A DNA stretch of 64,000 nt from Nemopilema nomurai. Taxonomy: Eukaryota > Cnidaria > Scyphozoa > Rhizostomeae > Rhizostomatidae. The notes beneath the pieces were generated by a model. That model was not told where the DNA came from. It saw nothing but the letters and a program-made list of their open reading frames with translations, and ran no database searches. How positions within the stretch are numbered: the first letter of the stretch is position 1; each line of letters opens with the position of its first letter. The DNA lies in the NCBI GenBank assembly GCA_003864495.1, contig ML133452.1, positions 1-64,000 of the forward strand, in the 5' to 3' direction. Below are positions 32,559 to 45,900 of this stretch, piece after piece. The position numbers and the translations under genes were made by a program.

Positions 32559-33934
32559 TTGAACGTCTTTACTTTTCAGCTTAAAATACTTCAAATAATA
32601 TTGATTTAGATGTTTATATGACTTGTGGTGAATAGGGTTTGCCACCCGATTTTCAGAAAGATACCCACTTCTAATTACCAAAGATTGACTTTGTGCTCAC
32701 TCTAATGATGAGTTCTATCAGATGACTGTCCATTTTGAACTACTTTTTGTGAATTGCAGTGAAATCCACCATCACTAAGAAGAATCTTCTTTAAAAGACC
32801 CTCTTTTAAATACCTTCGATCCAATGCCCCATCCATATGAGTGGTGCCAAATCACTTCATGCTTCAGTTACAGATTTGTATTATGCAGTTAAAGAAGACA
32901 ACCTTCAAACTCCATAAACTTTGAAATATTACACTGAAATATGTAGTTAGAGATCTAGTCTCTAAACGACAGCTTTTTATGAAAAGAAGCATCTAGAGAC
33001 AGTTGATTTGCCCTTGAAATCAGTAACCTACATACATAGTAAATTGCATTGCACTTCATCTCCCCTATTTCCAGAGAAATACTATATTGACTCAATGGGG
33101 TGGAAGTCAATTAAAACTTTCCCCGTCATAAAGCTTGCTACTCGGTTTTGTTTTGGTCAGGTTAGATATGTTCTGTTAAGATGTATACACAATCAGTGGT
33201 AGCTTTGGTTAGGGTAAGTTGCACTAAAAGTGCATCTGAAAATAATGCAAAATGCTTTTGCTCCATCCAGAAAAGCGGTCAATAGTTACACCTCTAACCA
33301 CTAACCACAGCATACTTGGCCTAAAAATTCAGCAGCTTGCGCTGTGCAGTAATGAAGGTTCCTTAAATTAATGCTTGATTGAAAGTAATGTGTAACAGTG
33401 TATCTTTGTTGATCTTCTCGCCATACAGTGTAGCATAAGATTTATATATTCAGTTCAATAACTAAAGTATCCACTATACATAATGGATTTAGGAAAAAAG
33501 GTTCTCTTTATGAACGCGGTCTGAAGTTGTTGTTGTATCTAGTACTTTTCACCTCAACAGAACGATAATTTGAAAGTTCGATAGAACAATATAAGCTGTT
33601 CTTTAACTAATCGTAGGATCGTAGGTAGTGTTTTGCAGGTTTGCAGTATATGCATGAAATGGTCTGCAGGGGATTAAACTAACTTCTTACTGAACTTCTT
33701 ATCTTCGTGAGTCAAACATTTTTACCTCAAAGACAATAGTCTCTTTGTCGATGCTAGCCTATTCCCAGATGAGGTCTTGCCATATTTGGGAGCACTGCTA
33801 TTCCGCGCAACAGGTCTAGACTCTGTGATAAAGCTTGATAAAACTAGATTCCCTTCCACACGCGCAAGCAGAGGGTGCAACGACAGTGTACAGTTGATTC
33901 TGCCTAATGCAAGGTCAATAAACTGGCACGTCAA

Positions 33935-36900
33935 ATGTCTGCTAGGTACATATCGCAACTTGGTTCCAAATCAAAGCAACTTGGATTGCGATTTTGTGCT
34001 GCTAAAAAGGTAGCAAATGGCCTAAGTTTCATGTCGCCCCAGCAAGGGGCAAACCTTCGCCTGACAACAACAGTGCGTTGCTGCTCGTCCTCTAGTTTCA
34101 GCATCAAAGAGATACTGCCCCCGCAGGATGCATTTGCCCAACGACACATTGGCCCAAGAAAGAGCGAGAGGGATGACATGCTCCGTTTCTTGAATCTTGA
34201 GGTAAGCTTTCATTCCTAGCATTTTCCGCAGCAAATATTTGAATGCCCTCCTTTTCCTCTTATTATTGATTGACATCTCCATTGCTGGAGGCTGAAGACT
34301 AGAAGTATATTGTTGCAATACTGTACTCAAAGAACGCACGTTACAAAGAGGGATGTTACGTAATGTGACGGAGGTTGAACTCTAAATAAGAAACACTGCT
34401 CTTTACAGATGTTTTTAATTGAATACTAAGTAGTTCCGAAAAATTCTTCATAACATTCTACCCTGTCCGGCGCCAACACTCGAGGGTGTTTTGGTGGCCC
34501 CACGCGCCACAAGACTGTTGGAATATACACTCATTTTTATAAGAACCAGAAAATTTATGTTCAGGTTGAATGTCCTTGATTTTTTCAAAAATTTGAGGCT
34601 AGATTGTTCTTGATCTGTTCTTAAATTTTCAAGGTGCTTTCACACCACCACGCCCCCTCTCATATAGCAAAACCATCACTATAGATATAGTGTGAGCAAA
34701 TATTTTTACTGTGATATTGATCATACCCAAAAGAAGTTTCAGTGGTTTGCCCAAAATCTTCATGATAAATTACCAGAAAGCATGACCACCTTCCATTTTG
34801 GCATACCTCACTTGTGGCATTTCAACTGAAACTTTCAAATGTACAAAACACATTTCAACTTTTTATTTTATTTCATGATTATTGTTTTGAAGAACTGTGA
34901 AAGGTATTGTAAATTGGAAAAGTAAGAAAAGGGATGGAAAATTGATTAAACTGTAATGTAGATATTTTTTAAAAATTACCCAAATCTTTGTTGATAAGAT
35001 TGGATAAAAATGTTTCTTTACTAAAAGAAACTGTTAGCCCCTTTAGATACCACACTGCCCTACTTTTATATTTGTTGGGACTGGAGCATAGGTTTCTGTT
35101 GAAGGTAAAGAAGGTAACCAGGTCAATAAATCAGCTGTTTTTCTATCTGAATGTGTCAGTTGCCTGTAATATCATTATTATTAGACTTACGTTGTCATTC
35201 TTTTCTGAAAGTGGCTTTGAGCTGTTCCACATCTATAAGTAATAGTTTAAATAGCCAGGATATCTGATCCATTCCCATTTTGTCTTTCATAGAATATAAC
35301 TGACTTGATTAACTTGACTATCCCTGGACCAATTAGGCTGCAAGATGAGTTGAACCTTGATATGCCACTCAGTAAGTAATGCTTGATTTGATCAATAGCA
35401 CTAATAGCTGTGATATGCTGCTTATAAATTATTCTTGCCATAAAATATTTTTTGCATATAATGGCACTTTCATAGTTTTGATAAATTAAAAGTTTTGGAA
35501 CAAAATCATTGATAATAAGTTACTCCTTTGAAGTTTTCCCTAGATGTGTTTAGACCGAAAGGTTATTGATCAGAATGCAGTACAGTCTGTTTCATAACAT
35601 TTGATATCAATTGATTTAGGATTTTTACCATTTTAGCAGACAGCTACATTGAATTCTTCAAATCAGCTTTTCTTTAACACTACAGGTCATGTCAACAATG
35701 CATTTTTCATATATAGCTTAATTTAACCAGGCAGGACCCCTTGACATATAAAATGTAATATTTTCTTAGAAAGTGTAGATAAATGCACACCCTATTCATA
35801 GGTGAACAAGAATGTCTGGCAAGACTTAGAGAATTTGGAAGAAAGAATCAAGTTTGGAGATCATACATTGGTATGGGATACTACAACTGTATTGTTCCAA
35901 CCAGCATTTTAAGGGATGTTTTGGAGAACAAAGGATGGTATGCTCTTCGTCATTTTGAGAAAGACCTTATCATTGAAAAGTGCAGTGATTTTACTGCTTT
36001 GAGAAATGTACCTCTGGAAAACTTGCCTGATGACATGGACACGAGGCTGACTATTAGGAAGAACAAATTGTGTTTTTAAGGCACTAAGGTGAAAATAGAT
36101 GAAGAATGTACAGCTCTTTATCAACAAAGTGTCAATTTTTTATAATTTATCATTGTTTCTTCAAGCTTGGTTTCTAATTATGGCAACAGAAAGGCTCTTT
36201 CAGCTTAATATTAGCTAGCAAGTGGTCATTGCTTATTTATATACAGCAAAGGTGAATTCATGGCATTTTTTCTGTGATTGAAGCATTACATTTCAATTGA
36301 AGCATTTGTATGTTATTGTTTTCTGTTGATTACCTAGGACAACCCAATACACTCCATATCAGCCCGAAATTGCCCAGGGGCGTTTGGAATGCCTGTTGAA
36401 CTATCAGACAATGGTTTCTGACTTAACAGCACTTGACATGGCCAATTCATCTCTACTGGATGAAGCAACAGCAGCCGCAGAAGCAATGGCATTGGCACAC
36501 AGGTATACAACCTTGCTTTTATTGAAATCACCATTTTCATAGAATTTATTTACCAGTTGTCAATTATAGTTTTAAATGGTTTATTGTGCTATGTAAGGTT
36601 AATTGTTTAACTGAAAAACTTGCAGGTTTATTGCAAAACATATCCAAACTGAAGTTGTCTCAACTTGTAAAATCTCTTTTTTTGTAAGTCATGAAGGCCT
36701 TTTTATGTTTTTCCACTACATAAATATTCTCTAATACATTACACTTTTGGTCTTAGGTTGTATGATGGGCCAGTTTAAACAGAATCCAATATTTAACAGT
36801 TGTATTGGATAACTTTGTACTAAATTTTGCTCAATCAATTCCCTTTAGAATGCAGGGAAAAGTTTGAGGCACATAGTTTGTAACAATCAATACTTGAATG

Positions 36901-39900
36901 TGAATCTAGTAGACACCCAATTTATAAATGCCAAATGGTTAAACATGAACCACTAAAGACAGATTTGATTTGTCCATAAACGATGGGGACATTTTTGGCT
37001 TTGTTTATCAGTAGAAAAGAAGTTGTGGCTTATCTTGGAGCTTCAAGCCAGCTTATAGAATTTCATCAATTGTGGCTTTTTCAAGGATATTTTGTCTTCA
37101 AGGAATCCTTTATGATGAAATATAGTCACATTGTGCAGGTGATCTGGGGCCTGACTGTTGCCACAGTGTTGCCCATGCCAAAGCATTCCAAATCAATATG
37201 TGTTATTGATACTGAAATGTCTTATTATTCAACTGTTTTTTAGAAACATTTAGATGATAGCCACACAGATAATTTTTAATAATACTATCATTTTCTATGA
37301 TCTTAGATTTAATCGTTGTTTGGAATTTAAGCAGAAACATTTATTTAATCGTTGTTTGGAATCTTCATCAGGTTCAATAAAAAGACAAAGTTTTTAATTG
37401 ATGAAAACTGCCACCCACAGACAATTGCTTTGGTAAAGACGAGAGCAAGGTGAGTTATGCACCAGTGCACACAGTAAGTTAAGCATAGGGCCTTTACATC
37501 GAAATAGTATCAGAGTAAATTTTGTGCTGAAATTATACACAATCCATAATTTAAGCATTGACTATAAGAATTTAGGGCTGTTAGAAGTGCGAAAAAGGTC
37601 TGTCAAGCAAGCAAGGTATTTTTGGAAAGTAGGGGAAGAGCTTCAAATCAGTATTTAGAGTTGGCTTCGCATCACAGCTTTTGAAACCTTTACTTGCTCC
37701 AAGTATTTGCAATTTGAGTTTCCTAGGATTTGATGAGCCAAACAGATCCATTTTTGTGTACCCTGTCATTTCAGGACAACTGGAAAAGGCGTTAAGGTTA
37801 TCGTTGGCGATTGGAGATCCTTTGATTTCTCGGCAAAGGATGTCTCAGGCGTTCTCTTTCAGTACCCCGACACGAACGGTCGTCTGGAAGACTTTTCCGA
37901 CCTAGTCTCCGCTGCTCACGCCGGAAATGTGAGTAACGTAGTGACTGCAGTGTGGATCTTCTTCTTTTTTATGAACAAATGAATTTAGCGAAATACACAT
38001 TTTTTATATATGAATAAAGTCTATAAAAATATTGTGGCTCGACATTGCTTAAATTCAAGAATACCTGAAAAATAATGCCAGGCTCAACCTTCATCAAAAC
38101 TTTTTTCCTTAATTTGACTTTTCTCCTAAAACAAAACAATGTATATATATATATGAGTGTTTTTGTTGAAATTTATGACGAAGCAACACATCAGAAAAGA
38201 ATCAATGTTTTCTTTGATCATTAGGCAAATTCACACCTTGTGTTGGACGAGAATAATATTAGAATAAACTTAGGCTCAAAATCCAAAATTTATAAGAATA
38301 TCGAGGCTCGGGAAAAATTAGGTATTCTTATAAAAAGGTGTGTAACGGGTAAATTGCATGGAGCGGGCTGGCTCCGTTGCCAGGGAAGAACGAATACATA
38401 ACAAGTGATAAATTTCTTATCTACATTCTTTATATTCCTGGTTCGACATTGGCCCTGGTCCCGTTCATATTTCTGTGGCTTCCTTGCAGCCATAGGTGTA
38501 GAGAGACAGAACTCTTATGTGACAATCATAATTTATTCATGGCATTATGAGTTTCAAGTTAATGTATTTCGGGGGAATTCTAACATCCAGAACCTTTTGT
38601 TGTCAAATTACTGCATTATTGAATGACCAAGTGAATGACCAAAATTTGTATTTACTTTGTAGTGGTATATTCATTTTGCTATAACCAATTACATTTGTCT
38701 GTATGTTTTAGGCCCTTGCGATCTGTGCGACTGATTTGCTAGCATTAACAATGATAAGACCCCCGGGAGAGTTCGGATGCGACATAGCAGTTGGCAGCAG
38801 CCAGCGTTTTGGCGTCCCCTTGGGTAAATAATTCTGTTTTCATATTTTCGTTATTACGCCTCTTTTTATTGATGCACTCCTTAAAGAGGCGTTGGAAATG
38901 GAAGGCAAGATCTTCCATTGGTGCAGTGTGCCAATTGTTTACCAATGCATCGAGACAATGTTAGATAGAGCTATTATAGCCTTTGCTGCGTTCCAAAACA
39001 ACTAACTTGGCCTAAGTGCTGTTTGAGTTACAGAGTGTCTGTGAAATACACCAAGAAGCACAAATTTTATACTAAATAGTTTTTGATGCATTGAAATACT
39101 CGATAGAATGACCAGACTGTTCACCAGACTGTTGATATATTTATAGATTACTTGAAGCCTTTTCTGATGTAGATTCCAAACTTTTAATAAATAACTTGTA
39201 GGGTAAGATGTGTTTATTTTCCTTTAAGGGTACGGGGGACCGCATGCTGCTTTCTTTGCTGTTCGTGACAAATTGAAGAGAATGATGCCTGGAAGAGTGG
39301 TGGGAATCTCCAAGTAAGTCACGTGTTATTTCGCAAGCTTTATGTAAGCTACAGCTGGACCTAAATACAGATTATCAAGGCCCACACGTGAATCTCCTAG
39401 TATTTACTTTTTTGCAGAAAAAGGGATTGTGGCCTTGAAGTTGACATTTGAATTAGCTATTTTAGTAGATATGTTTCTCAGTAGATATTCGGTATGAAAA
39501 AGGCAGTCCACTTCCTTTTTGGCACTCTTGAGGTTACTGAAATCCAAAGTTTTCAAGTTTTGTTGCAAGGGTGAAGAAAGGAGCTAGAAAGAGTGGCTGA
39601 TTCCTATGTTCTCTGTTAAGATTGTCTCTCCCTTTGTTTGCTTTTTATCTATTGTGCCTACAAAGGTGAAGGTCGGTAGGGAAACAGAATCGGGCGTTTT
39701 CTACCAAAACTGCTTAACGCATCCAGAATCCTCAGCATTTTTATTTCCATCTGTTGCATCACTTGGTGCTATTAAGTCCATTACTTCTCCAGGAGACAGT
39801 GTACAGTTTAAGTCGGTATAAGTTGAAGTATACACTGGTTTAGTGGGAGTCACATGAAAGGCATTTTATACTGTTATTATGTGCGTGGCATTGTTCTTTA

Positions 39901-42900
39901 ATGCTAGTTCCAGGTTATATACAAGTGGTGTCTAAGTTTTTTGATTTGTACTTTTATTTTGTTGCGACGTGACGGTGTTGTTCCTATATGGGTACTAGAA
40001 GTATGAGTTGCAATTTTCTCTTGTTGCAGGGACTCCTTGGGTAACCCATGTTATCGATTAGCATTGCAGACTAGGGAACAACACATTAGACGTGACAAGG
40101 CCACGAGCAACATTTGCACTGCTCAGGTAACAGGGATTCAAGTCCTAGCCCTAATAAAAGCCTGGGCTCTAGCCTTATTTTGATCAGCTGGAGAAGGATA
40201 GTCGCTTGATCAAAGCCTGTAGCTTTTGTTTTTAGTTTCGTACCCCGTTTGTCTTCTGATAGAGGAAGAATCAAGGTTGTAATATAATGATTGTCTAGAG
40301 ATGTTGAAGTTTACTACACTGCTGGAATAGAATGATTGTCTAGAGAAGTTTACTGCACTGCTGGAAGACTTTTTCCTGAGAAGTTTAAGTGCCTCCTTTT
40401 AAAGTTGCTATTGCAATTGAGCTTTTGCTTCGATCTAGGATGAAGGTTTCTAAGCTATATGCCTTTAAGATATTAACGCTAGATACAATTTAAGTTGTTG
40501 ATTCCAATTACGATTCCAATTACATGTGGATGTTAACCTTTGTATTGGTGTGTTGTTTGTGTAGCAGCTCGTTCAAGTCAATCGAGTAACCGATCGAGAT
40601 AGTTCGACGATCAGGTTAGGATGACCTTTGTTTGAAGTGTACGAATTTTGAGGGAAGACATAATTTAGTTTGATTCATCTTCTAGGCCTTGCTGGCAAAT
40701 ATGAGTGCACTGTATGCTATTTACCATGGTCCCAATGGTCTAAAGAACATAGCCACGCGTGTCCATAATGCAGCCCTAATTTTGCACGAAGGTAAGTTTC
40801 CTTCTATTATTCTTTGCTTGAATTTGCTTTTTAAAGACGTCCTTGATATGACCTTGAAAAGCAAGACATGTTAGATTGATACCGAAAGCTTAATAGATTT
40901 GAAACACACTGTTTTCTGAATTCCACTTGGCGGTTAACTGGAAAACTACAACTTCTCCAAAGTCGATTTGATTTTCTGTTTAGTTCTATTTTTCAAAATT
41001 CATTTCTTGCAGGTCTTGAAAATGTTGGGCATCGTGTTGAAGAAGGAATGTATTTTGATACACTGAAGGTAGGCTTATCGAAGTAATTGTTTTAAAAAAA
41101 CTTTATCAGCAAAGACAGCGTTCTTTTTTATTGAAAGGCTAGGGTGTTGACGTTTTGCCCTTCTCCACTCTTAGGTAAAAGGGACACCCGAGGCCATTCA
41201 AAGCATAGTTGAAAAAGCTGGAGAAAGAAAAGTAAATTTGAGGAAGTTTGATAATGAAACGGTAGGTGGACAATATGTTTGTATGAAAAAGACTGTTGAT
41301 ATGGGAGGAAAGTTTTTTGGCCGTGGCTTCTAAAACGCGAAGTATGGCATTCTGAATTTTAGAAGACCAATTGAAATGCAAGAAGTTGACGGAAACAAAT
41401 AGAGAGTATGTTGAATTCGACCAGAAGATGATGTGCAAAGTCAGCGCTACCTTCTAGCCTGGAGTGGGTTTGAGACACAGAAGAAGAATTAAGTTCTGCG
41501 AGACATCATACAGCAGTTTTTTGTTTCAATTGAATTGAGAAAAGAAATCAGGTTCCTTCAGTGTATGTGCGTTCTTAAAAACACAGTTGACGCGAACAGT
41601 AAGAGCGGGCTTGTCGTCAAAAGAAGCTCTAAGCTTTAAATTAATTATCTTGTTTTTCACACTCAGTAGAGTCGCGTTTTCAAGCATTACCCATGTTGGA
41701 ATGCCCGTCGAGTTTCGAATGAAGTAGGCAAATTCCTGCAAAAAGTCTTAATACGTATTACTTAATTTCAACCGAAACGTTTCGCGTAGACAAAATATTC
41801 ATGACATTGATTGATCTTTTTAGTTATGAGTCTCTTGAGTTCACGAGAAGCAAGGTGCCAAAACAGTTGCTTTTTTATACCAAAGTGACTTAAAGTTAAC
41901 GTTATTTGTTTGAAGAGATTTGCCTTTGCTTTTGACAGCGAATCACTAAGCGGGCTTTGCATGGCCATCAAGTTTTTAAAACATAACGCTAATATGGATA
42001 GAAATGCACAAATGACCTTGATAATGGAGTATATGTTTTTACTTTGTTTTGAAGGAAAACAGGCTTCGTTTCGCCCCAAGTTAAAGCACAATTTTGAGCT
42101 AGATTTGTTTGAAGTTTTCTTTATCAAACTGCAGTTAAGGCATCCACATTTAAACTAAGAAACCCTGAAAATCTTTGTGGGGCGGGATTTTTTATTTTTC
42201 AAGAGACGATTTCGTTTGCCACTGACTTTTGTGTTGCAGCGTCAACGGTACTAAAGCAAACACTTGATTGCACACTTACTTTAATTCAGATTGGAGTTTC
42301 AATGGATGAAACAATCACAGAAAAAGATCTCGATGACTTGCTGTGGGCTTTTGGTAGCACCGCTTCATCGGTAAGACATTTTGGAGTTTCTGTGATCATA
42401 GGACAATTTGTTTTGAACATCCAAGTCTGTAAGTCATTTTAGGTTTCGAGGGCCATTGCAAAACTTTGTGACGCATGACTGTGTGATCTGCCACGCATGC
42501 GCTTCAGTGTGATGTTTCGAAGAGGTAACGCTCATGAAAACAATTAGCACCATGGATATGTATGCTGCACACCAAACATGCCAGCCCTAAACGCGCTGCA
42601 AAGCTGTGTTTCTCGCAGCTCAGTGTAAAAGAAAGATTTAACAGCCTCGAAAGTGGGAGTTAGTGACAAATGTTAAAAGCAAAATTTAGATTTAAATGTC
42701 AACAGAAAGATGGCAGAAATCGCTGAGGGATTAAGTTGTTTACAAGTTAAAAAGCACATATCAGTTAGAAGGGATTAAGTTAAATACAACAATGCAGCTA
42801 CGCGAATCATTTTTTATATTTACCTGTGTGATCAGCGTTGACTTTTTGGATACGAGAGTGAGCTCAATAGTGATTAGCGCTCGTTATAAGCAAATAGTCC

Positions 42901-45900
42901 TAAAGAAAAGGAAAGAGAAGGAGGCTGTGAGTTAGAGGCTATAATGTTGGCTCGAGCATCGTTCACTGAATCAAAGCTAACTTTGTTTGACTGGTCGAAA
43001 ATTCGTCCTAGGCCAGTAAAATCACGCAGGATTATCTTCGAGAAATCATCTCGCTCAAGTTATTCAATATCAGTCAAAGTGTTGCTACTTTGGTGTCCTG
43101 TCACCTCACAACCTCTTATAAAGTCATGAAAACAATTCTTTTAGGCCATGGTTGCTTCAAAAATGGCCAATCCTCCCGAAAAGAGCATTCAAAACAGCAC
43201 ACTGAGGCGAATGAGCGAGTATCTGACGCATCCTGTTTTCAACAGGTGAGCTGCTTTCAACGAAATGCCTTTCAGTTGCGTAGATAAAAACATTGGCGTG
43301 CAACAGTGAGTGCATCCACGGCCTCCATAAGCTACGAAAAAGAAGAAGACAAAGAAGAAGAAGATGAAGAAGAAGACGAAGAAGAAGAAGACGAAGAGAT
43401 AGCAACAGTCTTTTTGGCAGCTGTGTAGATACTGCTTAGTGTTCTTGAAATGGATGTCAGCAAAGTTCTCTGTCAATATCAAGAGCAACATACGTATACT
43501 TTTATGGTTAGAAATTTGACACTATGTTTTAAATAAGATGTTCTTTGTTTTCTAGCTATCAGTCAGAAACCAATCTTACGAGGTACATGAAAGCTTTAGA
43601 GAACAAAGACTTGTCCCTGGTTCATGCAATGATACCCTTGGTACGTTGACTTTCGCATTCGATAGGGAGGACCAAATGGCCGTTTCTTATTTTTGTCATA
43701 TCATTTGTTTTTGTCATGTCATATGTTTCGCTTGATTTCGGAAGCCAGAGCGTAAAAAGTGTACGCTTTCGAAAGACACCTCATCCCTAAAAGGTGTACA
43801 TCTATGAATATTGCATTGTGATGGGAGACCTCGTAGTTAGATCAATGCCACCAAAAGATAGATCAGTCAATCAAGCAATCAATCATTACAATCAATCAAT
43901 CAGTCAATCAATCATTACAATCAATCATTACAATCAATCAATCAATCAATCAACCGTCTTTCAAGCTGAATCGCGTATGTTGAATAAAAATATATAGAAT
44001 ATAAATAATAATTGAATAATATAAGTGCGAAAGAGAATATGAATAATCTTTATCAAATTGCTTCATCTATTTGTGCATCGACGGCTTCTAATTTTCCATG
44101 GTCAAGAGCATACATTAAGGACAGCCCCTTTATTAAGCTAATTCGTTGACGATTTCTCGAATTTTTATGGTGTGGATTGTGGATAGCGATCGGAGCTATA
44201 TGACGCCATTTGCTTTTATTGTTTGATTTCTGTGGTCACATACTCTAGACCATCGCTAATCAATATTTCTATTAATCAGATTGGTGGAGTCGGTGAATAC
44301 TGAAATGTGCAAATATCTTTATTACAAGTAAATTACAACGCTAAATTAGAACGCGATCAAAACAAGCCGCATTAAATTAAGCTGCATTTTATCAAGCCTA
44401 CTCTTTCAAAAATGCCTTTCTGTTGTCATCAATTAAGCATAAATAAGCGGCATAATTTGGCCTTTTAAGGTATTTTTTTCTTATTTCAGCCAATTGGTGT
44501 TTCCTAATTATCGTTTGTAAGAGGTCCGATTTCTTCCAAACAGGGATCCTGCACTATGAAACTCAACAGCACAACCGAAATGATGGTCAGTATGCAGCTT
44601 CTGGTTGTCAAAAGACTAAATAAAAAGCTTTATATACATTCGTCTTACTAGTAACAACAGATTGCTCTTTCCTCAAAAGTAGACTAGATCTACTGAATTT
44701 TGTATATTCGTGAAAAAAATTCAGTATATGAATTGCTTACCGTAAAGCGTAAAGCCCGTACATTCTTCCTCAGACTTATTCTAGTATGAAGACGAGAGAG
44801 TGACATTAAATAAAATGGGATGAAATGAGATGAAAAAGAATTACATAGATTTCTAAGAATATTTTCAACGAAATGTAGATTTTTGTAGAACAAACATTTT
44901 TTCTGTGTTTGGGGCCTCAAACTTGCGGTGTGGCCTATTTATGATGGCGGCATATGCGCGGGCCTCTACGGTATCGAGTTTAAAGGTGCAAAATAATAAT
45001 CCTGTTTTATTAATAAGGATTGCCATATATTGTATATTATATTGTATCACTCTGTTTCATGGATAGCTCACTCTTCAGGAGATGTTGTATCAATATAAAT
45101 ATATGTAATGTCATTTAATGTTTTTCTCTTCCAAAGGCGATCACATGGCCAAAGTTCACAAACCTCCATCCCTTTGCTCCGAAAGATCAAGCCGAGGGCT
45201 ACTACGAGCTGTTCCGAGAATTGGCGGGAGATCTCAATGAAATTACGGGAATGGACGGGACATCACTCCAGCCAAACAGGTGCGTATCAGTCTATGTGTT
45301 GCCACGATTTATCTACGTCCTCAAATGTTATACCTTGCTTTGGTTTCCCAACCATCGAACGTAAAACCTTTGGTGCAAAAGCAAAGACCGTTTGGAACTG
45401 GAGCTGTGAGTGAATTATTGTCGATTCGCATTTGGAGACAGCATGCTGTGTGTAAGAAAGCTATCGCTATTCATTCAAGGCGATGTCTACGCATCCACTG
45501 CCTCGTGGTTCGAACTTGAAAGTGCCACGAAAAGCACGCAATTTGAGTTAATAAAGCTCTTCGATTTTCGTTGGTCGGGGTACAGAATAAGGTTTTAAAG
45601 TATCTAAGTGCAAGGTTTAAAGCCAGTTGCGAATCAAAACTGGCCACTGATGGCACAAGACTATTAAGGATCTTTCTAAGCACAACCATTTGCACAGGCC
45701 AGTAATCATTTTGATGGTAGTAACTTTTGAGAGGCAGGGGACCTCTGTTCACACAGTTTTGACTTTCTCATTGCTACGAAGGCCGATGCACAGTGTCAAG
45801 TATTGATCAGTTTTTGCTTTCATAGTGGTGCCCAAGGCGAGTACACTGGTTTAATGTGCATCAGTGCCTACTTGAAGGACAAGGGAGAGACGCATCGCAA

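Larger units (their letters stand above)
31032..33934. other. Intergenic region upstream of GLDC
   Basis: Holds the 33-bp repeat (32164-32365), the second copy of the dispersed repeat (32479-32558) and one unassigned ORF, listed separately. The last about 200 bp should be the GLDC promoter and 5' untranslated region; an in-frame stop (TAA at 33905) precedes the GLDC ATG. No TATA box stands out. Confidence 0.5.

Noticed and set aside
43157..43491. Leu/Phe-rich minus ORFs in GLDC intron 14
   Set aside because: Generated by the GAA microsatellite and antisense of exon 14.
44690..45050. Minus-strand ORFs in GLDC intron 16
   Set aside because: No recognised domain and no splice partners; likely chance frames or an old repeat.
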